In this document: positions 6,629 to 12,792 of the stretch, one piece after another | Layout of the letters: every line of letters begins with the position of its first letter | Position numbering within the stretch: the first letter of the stretch is position 1 | Assembly: GCA_050486105.1 (NCBI GenBank) | Contig: JBJHCR010000131.1 | Location: 1 to 15,885 of the forward strand | DNA from: JAEXNA01 sp050486105 | Lineage (GTDB): Bacteria > Vulcanimicrobiota > Xenobia > Xenobiales > JADMJV01 | Reading direction: 5' to 3' | DNA length: 15,885 nt | Program-made: the position numbers and the translations under genes | Notes under the pieces: model-generated | The model's database searches: none | Seen by the model: only the letters and a program-made list of their open reading frames with translations | What the model was told of the DNA's origin: nothing

Positions 6629-8569
6629 CTATTCCTCGTCCTCGTCAGGTTGGGTGTTGGCCCGATCGTGCACCCGACCCAACATATGGTCTGCGGCGTC
6701 GGGGAGGTTGAACTCCAGGGCTAGGCGATCAGGAGTGAAGCCGTTCTGGTCGGTGATGGTGTGGTCGGCACCCTGTTGCAACAGAAAGTCGATCATCTTC
6801 TTGCGACTATAGTCATCGAGTTGAGAGTGACTGCCGGCACATGCCCAGTGCAAGGGAGTTCGTCCCAACCCATCTTGGTGATTGACGTTGGCTTTGCGGG
6901 ATAAGAGAAAGCCCGCCATATTCATATTGTTGATCAGTACTGCCAGGAATATAGGAGTGACACCAGAGTTGGTGGTGACATCGACCTTGGAACCTCGTCG
7001 CAAAAGCAAGTTGGCGACCCCCATCACTCCGGTCACCGCAGTGATGTGCATGCAGGTCCGCCCGTCGGCTAAGGCTTGATTCAGATCCTCCCCTTGGTCC
7101 AAGAAAAGCTCCACTTTATCGGGATCGCCCTCTTTGGCTGCCTGGAAAAGCGGATTGAGATCCTTGGGGATTTCGAGAAGTTCGCTGCCCTCGAAGGTCT
7201 TGCTGGGACTTCCGAGGTCCGAAGCGGTGGCGGGTTCGATTGAGGTTACAGTGATCTGCACCTCGTCTTGGGAATCTTGAGCCACCTCCTTCGGAGCGGG
7301 AGCGAGCCCCATAAAACGGTCTAAGGCTCGACCCAACTCTTCGAGTTGGTGCAAAGAGGCGAGTTGTCGGGCGGTCTGCCCTTGGGAATTGGTGGCCTGG
7401 GGAGCCGCCCCTTTTTGCAAGAGAGTTTCCGCGATCTTGACTCGAGTTGGGGCCACCAGCATGGGATGGGCCACGGAACATGCCCAGTGTAAAGGAGTAT
7501 AGCCTTCAGCGTTTTGGTGATGTAGGCTGGCCCCTCGAGCCAAGAGGAAGCCAAGAAGGTTGGTGTTCGCCGTTTGGATGGCAAAGTACAAGGGGGTGAG
7601 GCCGAAATCGGCAGTCTTGTCTACCGGAACCCCAGCACCGATGAGAAGGTCAGCGACCTCCATGACCCCTCCACTTGCAGCAATATGGAGGGGGGTAACT
7701 CCGCCCTTGATGGCTTCTCCTGGGTCGGCGCCGGCGCCCAGCAAGGTCTCAACCTTGATGGGGTCGCCTTCTTTCACGGCTAAATGGAGAGGCGGCATCT
7801 TCTTCGGCAGTTTATAGAGCTCCGACCCTCCCGGTTGGGGGCCCTGAGGTTCTTCCGTGCTGCTAGCGGGAGCCTTTTTTTTGAAGCCTTCCTTCGCCGC
7901 TTTGGCTTTCTCGAGACGTTCTCGGTGTTTGCGGTCCTCAAAGGACTCTGCTGGGTTTACCTCCCCTCGAGCTACGGCAGCCATAAAGGCCGGCATCCCT
8001 TGAAACAAGGTGAAGAGGGCCAGCGTATACAGGCCAATGGCTCCAATAAGGGCAAGGGCGAAAACAAGGGCCAGGGAGTCCAAGAAGAAGACTCCAAAGC
8101 CCAAGCCGAAACTGCCAAAAAACAGGCGGTAGATCCAGCGAATGTATTCTTCGACCCTGGGCTGCTCAGTCTGTTGGCCCAAGCGACTCAAGAAGCTCAA
8201 AAACAAGATCAAAGCCACTAAGCTGCAAAGGGAACCTGTCCAGCCCAGAATCACACTTTCCAGCAGACCAGTTTCGTTTAGGACCTGGAGAATGATCGAG
8301 ATGAGGTCAAAGACGATGGCTGCGGTGATGTACGCCTTGGCCGTCTTCTCGGGAAATTTGACGCAAAGCACCTTGCCCAAGAAACCAACGATGGTGGCCA
8401 CAAAGCTCATCATCACCGCCAGGTTGACAAGTCTCAGCAGGCTTTCCATATCAGGGGAACTGAAAACTTGGATTCCAGCGTAAAAGACCGTGCCCGCCGC
8501 CAGAATGTTCACCGCCATGCTGAGCATCAGAAAGAAGAGTCCGGTTCGGACCGTGTCAAGGGACTTCAT
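6629..8569 (-). CDS. Membrane protein with two duplicated ankyrin-repeat blocks
   Basis: The N-terminal part (about 8-192) has five or six hydrophobic segments, the first being GLFFLMLSMAVNILAAG. A charged linker (about 208-245) rich in Lys/Glu/Arg leads to two ankyrin blocks at about 248-420 and 461-633, with repeats such as GVTPLHIAASGGVMEVADLL and GRTPLHWAC. A Ser/Thr/acidic spacer separates the blocks, and the protein ends in an acidic tail (DEDEE). Ankyrin repeats bind protein partners; here they probably face the cytoplasm. The membrane part matches no family I recognise. I chose the ATG at 8567-8569 (646 residues), which has AAGGTGG about 12 bases upstream. A TTG at 8600-8602 would add 11 residues but lacks a ribosome site. 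The gene follows rsfS on the same strand and may be co-transcribed. Function unknown. Confidence 0.85.
   Translation of the reverse strand: MKSLDTVRTGLFFLMLSMAVNILAAGTVFYAGIQVFSSPDMESLLRLVNLAVMMSFVATIVGFLGKVLCVKFPEKTAKAYITAAIVFDLISIILQVLNETGLLESVILGWTGSLCSLVALILFLSFLSRLGQQTEQPRVEEYIRWIYRLFFGSFGLGFGVFFLDSLALVFALALIGAIGLYTLALFTLFQGMPAFMAAVARGEVNPAESFEDRKHRERLEKAKAAKEGFKKKAPASSTEEPQGPQPGGSELYKLPKKMPPLHLAVKEGDPIKVETLLGAGADPGEAIKGGVTPLHIAASGGVMEVADLLIGAGVPVDKTADFGLTPLYFAIQTANTNLLGFLLARGASLHHQNAEGYTPLHWACSVAHPMLVAPTRVKIAETLLQKGAAPQATNSQGQTARQLASLHQLEELGRALDRFMGLAPAPKEVAQDSQDEVQITVTSIEPATASDLGSPSKTFEGSELLEIPKDLNPLFQAAKEGDPDKVELFLDQGEDLNQALADGRTCMHITAVTGVMGVANLLLRRGSKVDVTTNSGVTPIFLAVLINNMNMAGFLLSRKANVNHQDGLGRTPLHWACAGSHSQLDDYSRKKMIDFLLQQGADHTITDQNGFTPDRLALEFNLPDAADHMLGRVHDRANTQPDEDEE
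6671..7189 (-). repeat. Ankyrin block B (second copy)
   Basis: Encodes residues about 461-633 of the membrane-ankyrin protein, beginning GSELLEIPKDLNPL and including TPLHWACAGSH. It aligns without gaps to block A at a fixed offset of 213 residues (for example GSEL, KEGDP.KVE, TPLHWAC), which indicates an internal duplication. The protein copies have diverged considerably. Confidence 0.75.
7310..7828 (-). repeat. Ankyrin block A (first copy)
   Basis: Encodes residues about 248-420 of the membrane-ankyrin protein, beginning GSELYKLPKKMPPLHLA and including TPLHWACSVAH. This copy keeps a better ankyrin consensus (TPLHIAA, TPLHWAC) than block B, where one repeat reads TCMHITA. Confidence 0.75.
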
Positions 8570-8632
8570 ATAATGTAAAGACCACCTTCTTAGGTTCGCC
8601 AATAAGACGTGTGGCGGGCTTCGCGGGCGGCT

Positions 8633-9103
8633 TTAGGGCTCCTTTGTCTTGGTGGTCAGCGTGGAGGACGGAGATCGGGAATCGAAGACCACCGTTCCTT
8701 CGGACCAGCGAGATTCCAAGTCGTAGAACTCGCGCTCCTGCCTCAAGAATACGTGGACCACCACGGAGCCGTAATCGAGCAGGATCCAGCCACCCTCTTC
8801 GCGGCCTTGAATACGAATTTTCGGGACGCCTTCAGCCTCCAGGGCTTTCTCAATCTTGAGAGCGATATCTTTGGTTTGCACTCGAGTTGCGGCGCTGGCC
8901 AAAACAAAGCAGTCACAGACCGTAGTCAAGGCCTCCACATCGAGAATGAGAACATCCTCGGCTTTCTGATTTACCGCCGCTTCTGCGGCCTTGCGGGCTA
9001 AGGTTAAACTGTCCAAAGGGAGCGCTGGTGTCCTTTCTGTTCTCCACGCGGAAGGCTCTCGGACCTCAGGCGTGTACTCGTCGCCTTCCCTGAACGTGCC
9101 CAA
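8633..9103 (-). CDS. rsfS: Ribosomal silencing factor RsfS (Iojap/DUF143 family)
   Basis: RsfS binds ribosomal protein L14 (uL14) on the 50S subunit and blocks subunit joining, lowering translation under nutrient limitation. The family domain spans about residues 31-134: LARKAAEAAVNQKAEDVLILDV, then CDCFVLASAATRVQTKDIA, RIQGREEGGWILLDYGSVVVHVF and REFYDLESRWSEG, all typical. The total is 156 residues. About 30 residues precede the domain and about 20 Ser/Thr-rich residues follow it, slightly longer than usual. The start used is TTG at 9101-9103, with AGAAGG close upstream (3 bases). A later TTG at the domain edge is possible, so the N-terminal extension is uncertain. The gene normally lies next to nadD; here a 2.7-kb lipoprotein gene separates them on the same strand. 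The 148 bases before the start hold only a short palindrome (9130-9143). Confidence 0.93.
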   Translation of the reverse strand: MGTFREGDEYTPEVREPSAWRTERTPALPLDSLTLARKAAEAAVNQKAEDVLILDVEALTTVCDCFVLASAATRVQTKDIALKIEKALEAEGVPKIRIQGREEGGWILLDYGSVVVHVFLRQEREFYDLESRWSEGTVVFDSRSPSSTLTTKTKEP

Positions 9104-9251
9104 TTGCCTTCTCGGCTAGGATGTTGGCTCCAAGCCTGCTTGGCTGAAAACATTTGTTCGCCTCGTCTTTCTGAAATGAGTCTGGCCCTCTTCAGCCCGC
9201 ACGAGGCGTGGGTGGACCTTGTCTGGAGCGTCTCGAGGCCTGGAATGCGGG

Positions 9252-11945
9252 TCAGCCCGGACCACCCAATCCGCCGGTCCCTCCGCCGCCTCCGCTAGCA
9301 CCTATGTTCGGCTGTCCGGGCGACCCTGGTGATCCTGGGCCGCTCGCGCCGTCGCCCCCGTGGCCCCCGTCGCCGCCCCTGCCACCGTCGCCGGCCACTC
9401 CAAAGACTCCATTGCTGCCGAGGATCGAACCAAGGCCGCCAACGCCGCCAACCCCGCCAACCCCGCCGTTGCCGCCAACTCCTCCGTGGCCGCCGTCCTG
9501 GCCTATGACACCGCTAGCCCCTGCGGCGCCGGCCCCTCCGTCCCCACCGTTGCCTCCGTCCCCGCCTTCGCCACCACGGCCGCCGTTGCCCTCAAGTCCC
9601 GCGATGCCGGTCAATCCTGAGGCCGCCTGGTTGGTCTCTAGGGGAGCTTGGGCTCCGCTGGTGGTCACCAGTCCTCCGAGACCACCGACACCGCCCGGCC
9701 CACCGCCCCCACCATTGCCCCCCGTGCCTCCGGAGCTACCTACGCCACCAATCTGACCGGGCCCACCATGAGCACCGGGGAGGACTCCGTTAGCACCATG
9801 GGCACCGTTGCTACCGGGGAGGCCCTTGGCGCCTTGGCCTCCTTCTCCGCCCTGGCCGCCGTTGCCGCCGCCGCCACCTTCGGCTTGGACATTGCTGCTA
9901 AGACTTCCCTGAGTCACTAGGATGACCGCCCCCCCCTGGCCGCCTGGGCCGCCCGCTCCGCCGATGGCACCAGTTTGGCCAGAAGCACCGGGAGTGGCCC
10001 CAGGGCTCCCGGTCAGTCCGGAACTTCCACTCCCGCCTGAGCCTCCCCTGGTGTCGATGCTCGCGGTGATCGAGCCGCCGGCGATCAGAGTCACTGCTCC
10101 GCCATTCCCACCGGCCGCTCCGCTCTGGCCAAGACTGGTCGCGTGGCCCCCGTTGCCCCCCCGGGCCTCAATGCTGCCGGTCACGTTCAGGTCATTGGCG
10201 CTGAAAAGCTCCACCTGACCGCCGTCTTCACCCATCTGTCCTGGAGGGCCATCGGCACCGTTCCGGCTGAGGGTGCCCGCAATGCTGAGGGTTTCCTCGG
10301 CATGGACCCGGAAAGCGACTGTGCCGGTCACATTCAAGTTTGCTCCGGCTTCAATGCGAAACGCACCGAGTTCCAACCGATGATGGCCCGCATCCCACCC
10401 AAGAGGAACACCCGGCGAGCCGCTCGGCGGAGTCAAGACCCCTGTTTGGGTGTCGAAGTGGTAAGCCCCGGCCTGGTCTAGGGCCAGATCGGGGCGTGGA
10501 ACCTTCTGATCCTGCACCGTCACTCGCAGTTCACCGCTCTGTCCCCCGAAAGTTGCGCTGATGTCCGCCTGCCCAGGCGACACCCCGGTCACCACCCCCA
10601 AGGAAACGGTGGCGACATTCGAGTCATCGGAACTCCAGTTCGCGTTTGCGGTCACGTGTTGACTGCTGCCGTCAGAGTAGATGGCTGTTGCCGACAGGCC
10701 GAGGCTCTGATCGACCCCCAACAGAGTGGGGCCGTTCGGCACCAGGGTCTGCACGGTCACTCCCGTGACCTCGGCCGCGGTCACCTCGAGCGCGACGGAA
10801 TCGCTCAGCTCGCCGAGGCTTGCGCTGAGGTTGGTGGACCCCTCCTGCAGTCCCCGCGCCCGCCCGTTCAGGACGCTCGCCACCGTCGGGCTTGATGAAC
10901 TCCAACTAGCCTGGGAAGTCAGGTCCTGGGTGGTTTCATCAGCGAAGGTGCCGATCGCTTGAAATTCTGTTTCTGTACCCTTGGCGATGCGCGACCGCCC
11001 ACCCCTTATCTCGAGATGCTTCAAACTCGCGTCGGTCACCGTCACCATCGTGCTGGTGCTCGTTTCCCCGAAGCTTGCGGTGATGATGGCCTGACCAGGC
11101 GAATGGCCCCGAGCTAGTCCTCCATCCACCGTGGCCACCGAAGTCTCACTAGAGGTCCAGACGGCGTCGTTGGTCAGGGTCTGTAAGGTGCCGTCAGAAA
11201 AGAACCCCACCACCGCCAACGGGATGCTCGTTCCCTGGGCCATGGCGGGCGACTCCGGGCTGATGGCAAGACTCACCACTTTGGCTTCACTGACCGTCAG
11301 ACTGGCCTCGGCACCACGACCGCCGAAAGTCGCCCGCACGGTGGTGCTCCCGGGAGAGAGACCCTGAGCCACTCCTTGCTCCAGAGTGGCTATCTGAGGA
11401 TTCGTGGAGCGCCAACTCACCACCGAAGTCAGGTCCAGTGAGGTGCCGTCGGTGAACCGTCCAGTTGTCGTGAAGGAGGTGCTCGTGCCGTTGGCGATGG
11501 TGGACGAAGTGGGGGACATGGCCAGGCTCTCCAACGGAGCGGTGACCTCGAGAATAGTGGGGTTCTCGATCAGGAAAGTCTCCCCTGCGGTCAGCCTCAC
11601 CTCAGCTTGAGCGATACCCACGATCTTGCCGCCGGCCAGGTACTCGATCACGAAGTCTGTCACCTCGATGGGGACGCCTGTCCACTCCACGACTGCGGCT
11701 TTATCTCGCGTCACCGGTCCAAAAATGTGATTCAGGTTCCCATCAAAGCCGGTGGAGCGAAAACTGTCGACCGAGTCGGGAACCACACTTTGCGCCAGGA
11801 TGCTCTGCAGCCGAACGGTGGCGGTGGTCGGACCCGACCCCCCTGAGCCCTGACCGACCACCACGAAATCCTGGGTCGAGCCGCCGCAGCCGCCAATGAA
11901 GAAAATGAGCCAGATTTGGAGTAAAGACAAACAGAATTGACGCAA
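9252..11945 (-). CDS. Lipoprotein with four bacterial Ig-like (Big_2) repeats and a glycine-rich tail
   Basis: Predicted exported lipoprotein of 897 residues. The signal peptide ends in the lipobox-like IGGC, giving Cys20 as the lipidated residue; residues 21-38 are a Gly/Ser linker. A unique region (about 40-133) precedes four Big_2-type repeats (about 137-219, 223-304, 308-389, 394-477), each with the pattern DGT...LT..V.W.S....VA.V..G...G.SPG...I.A.FG. Residues about 485-595 are a beta-rich module (LNVTGTVAFRVHAEETLSIAG). Residues 595-897 are almost entirely GGxGGx and GxxG repeats ending directly at the stop codon. No catalytic motif is visible, so an adhesin or structural surface role is inferred. 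The start is TTG at 11943-11945, the first start after an in-frame TAG, and puts Arg2 before the hydrophobic core. The gene lies between nadD and rsfS on the same strand, 120 bases after nadD. Confidence 0.85.
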   Translation of the reverse strand: MRQFCLSLLQIWLIFFIGGCGGSTQDFVVVGQGSGGSGPTTATVRLQSILAQSVVPDSVDSFRSTGFDGNLNHIFGPVTRDKAAVVEWTGVPIEVTDFVIEYLAGGKIVGIAQAEVRLTAGETFLIENPTILEVTAPLESLAMSPTSSTIANGTSTSFTTTGRFTDGTSLDLTSVVSWRSTNPQIATLEQGVAQGLSPGSTTVRATFGGRGAEASLTVSEAKVVSLAISPESPAMAQGTSIPLAVVGFFSDGTLQTLTNDAVWTSSETSVATVDGGLARGHSPGQAIITASFGETSTSTMVTVTDASLKHLEIRGGRSRIAKGTETEFQAIGTFADETTQDLTSQASWSSSSPTVASVLNGRARGLQEGSTNLSASLGELSDSVALEVTAAEVTGVTVQTLVPNGPTLLGVDQSLGLSATAIYSDGSSQHVTANANWSSDDSNVATVSLGVVTGVSPGQADISATFGGQSGELRVTVQDQKVPRPDLALDQAGAYHFDTQTGVLTPPSGSPGVPLGWDAGHHRLELGAFRIEAGANLNVTGTVAFRVHAEETLSIAGTLSRNGADGPPGQMGEDGGQVELFSANDLNVTGSIEARGGNGGHATSLGQSGAAGGNGGAVTLIAGGSITASIDTRGGSGGSGSSGLTGSPGATPGASGQTGAIGGAGGPGGQGGAVILVTQGSLSSNVQAEGGGGGNGGQGGEGGQGAKGLPGSNGAHGANGVLPGAHGGPGQIGGVGSSGGTGGNGGGGGPGGVGGLGGLVTTSGAQAPLETNQAASGLTGIAGLEGNGGRGGEGGDGGNGGDGGAGAAGASGVIGQDGGHGGVGGNGGVGGVGGVGGLGSILGSNGVFGVAGDGGRGGDGGHGGDGASGPGSPGSPGQPNIGASGGGGGTGGLGGPG
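9255..10163 (-). repeat. Glycine-rich low-complexity tract (GGN-codon repeats)
   Basis: About 303 codons at the 3' end of the lipoprotein gene are dominated by Gly in GGxGGx and collagen-like Gly-x-y runs (GLTGSPGATPGASGQTGAIG, for example). The coding strand is strongly G-rich. Small islands such as GGAVTLIAGGSITASIDTRG and GGAVILVTQGSLSSNVQAEG interrupt the tract and resemble each other, suggesting expansion by internal duplication. The plus strand shows long proline-rich open frames here, which are only complements of the GGN codons. Confidence 0.85.
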
Positions 11946-12023
11946 GAGACGGCCCCCGAATTTGCTGATGACCTATGAACGTTCTCTATTCAAGACTAGA
12001 GGCCTGCCGAAGTGTGAGTTGTG

Positions 12024-12041
12024 AAAGGGGTGCCCCCCTTT
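12024..12041 (-). terminator. Short GC hairpin just after nadD
   Basis: AAAGGGG (12024-12030) pairs with CCCCTTT (12035-12041) around a 4-base loop, 25 bases after the nadD stop. On the coding strand the stem ends in TTT and then CAC, so the T-tract is weak. It may attenuate transcription between nadD and the lipoprotein gene, or be incidental. No convincing promoter is visible in the rest of 11946-12065. Confidence 0.35.
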
Positions 12042-12065
12042 GCCCGGCTTCATTTCAACCTTCTC

Positions 12066-12659
12066 TCAACCGGAATACCCGTACAGCCCTCGCTCGACGA
12101 TGGCGGCGTGTACTGGTGCCGGAAGCAGATAGCGGAAGGGTCGACCTGCGGCGATGCGCTCGCGCAGGTCGCTCGAGGAGATGTCGAGGGCTGGGAAGGG
12201 GAGGAACTCGATCTTTTGCTGGGCCTCTTGGGAAAGGGCTTGCAGTTGTAGGGGAAGCTCCGGCCCTCGAGAGTGGCGATGGAAGAGCAGCAGCTTCCAC
12301 AGCTTGCCCAGGACTTCTTCCAGGCGATGCCAGGGCCGATCGAAGGCGTCGGCCCCACATATAAAGCACAGTTGACGCTGGTCCTGCGACAACTCCTCGA
12401 GGGTGTCGATGGTGTACGAGGTGCCGCTGCGCTCAAGTTCAAGGCGATTGACCGAAAAACCGGGTCTCCCGGCAAGGGCCAGTTCCAGCAGGTCGGCCCG
12501 AGTGGCCCCGTCTACCGCCGGGGCTTCTTTGTGAGGAGGAAGGCGGTTGGGTAGAAAAAGCAGATGGTCCAGATGGGCTTGAAAATAGGCCTCGTCGGCC
12601 AGGTGCAGATGCGCCAGGTGGACCGGATTGAAGGTGCCTCCAAAGACGCCGAGCTTCAT
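12066..12659 (-). CDS. nadD: Nicotinate-nucleotide adenylyltransferase
   Basis: Catalyses nicotinate mononucleotide + ATP to deamido-NAD + diphosphate in NAD biosynthesis, in the cytoplasm. It is 197 residues, the usual length. The nucleotidyltransferase signature GGTFNPVHLAH (7-17) carries the GxFxPxHxxH motif with His14 and His17. FLPNRLPPHK (35-44) and CFICGADAFDRPWHR (98-112) match the substrate-binding segments of NadD, and DISSSDLRERI (159-169) is the ISSxxxR-type ATP-binding motif. It starts at ATG 12657-12659 without an obvious Shine-Dalgarno. It is downstream of acnA on the same strand, but a strong hairpin lies between, so it probably has its own promoter, which I could not locate in 12660-12732. 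Its usual partner rsfS lies 3 kb downstream. Confidence 0.95.
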   Translation of the reverse strand: MKLGVFGGTFNPVHLAHLHLADEAYFQAHLDHLLFLPNRLPPHKEAPAVDGATRADLLELALAGRPGFSVNRLELERSGTSYTIDTLEELSQDQRQLCFICGADAFDRPWHRLEEVLGKLWKLLLFHRHSRGPELPLQLQALSQEAQQKIEFLPFPALDISSSDLRERIAAGRPFRYLLPAPVHAAIVERGLYGYSG

Positions 12660-12732
12660 TCTTGGGGGAATCCGGAGCGTTTGGTCGAGTTTTGAAAGAG
12701 TTTCACGTTGAACATTACTCGTCGAAGAATGA

Positions 12733-12768
12733 GATTGGGGCGGCAGAAACTCTTCTACCGCCCCAATC
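12733..12768 (-). terminator. Strong hairpin after acnA
   Basis: GATTGGGGCGG (12733-12743) pairs perfectly with CCGCCCCAATC (12758-12768). The stem continues inward through a G-U pair and AGAA/TTCT to a 4-base loop, 16 pairs in total, beginning about 25 bases after the acnA stop. The tract following it on the coding strand (TCATTCTTCG) is only partly T-rich. It is either a terminator of modest efficiency or a 3'-end stabilising structure. Confidence 0.65.
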
Positions 12769-12792
12769 CACCCACTGAGCCCTTTTCAGGAA

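Noticed and set aside
9130..9143. CCAAGC/GCTTGG palindrome between rsfS and the lipoprotein gene
   Set aside because: The hairpin is short with a tiny loop and no T-tract on either strand; nothing distinguishes it from a chance palindrome.
9208..9756. Long proline-rich plus-strand frame opposite the lipoprotein gene (many PPxPP repeats)
   Set aside because: It is the complement of the GGN glycine codons. The minus-strand frame continues upstream into Ig repeats and a lipoprotein signal peptide, so that frame is the real one.
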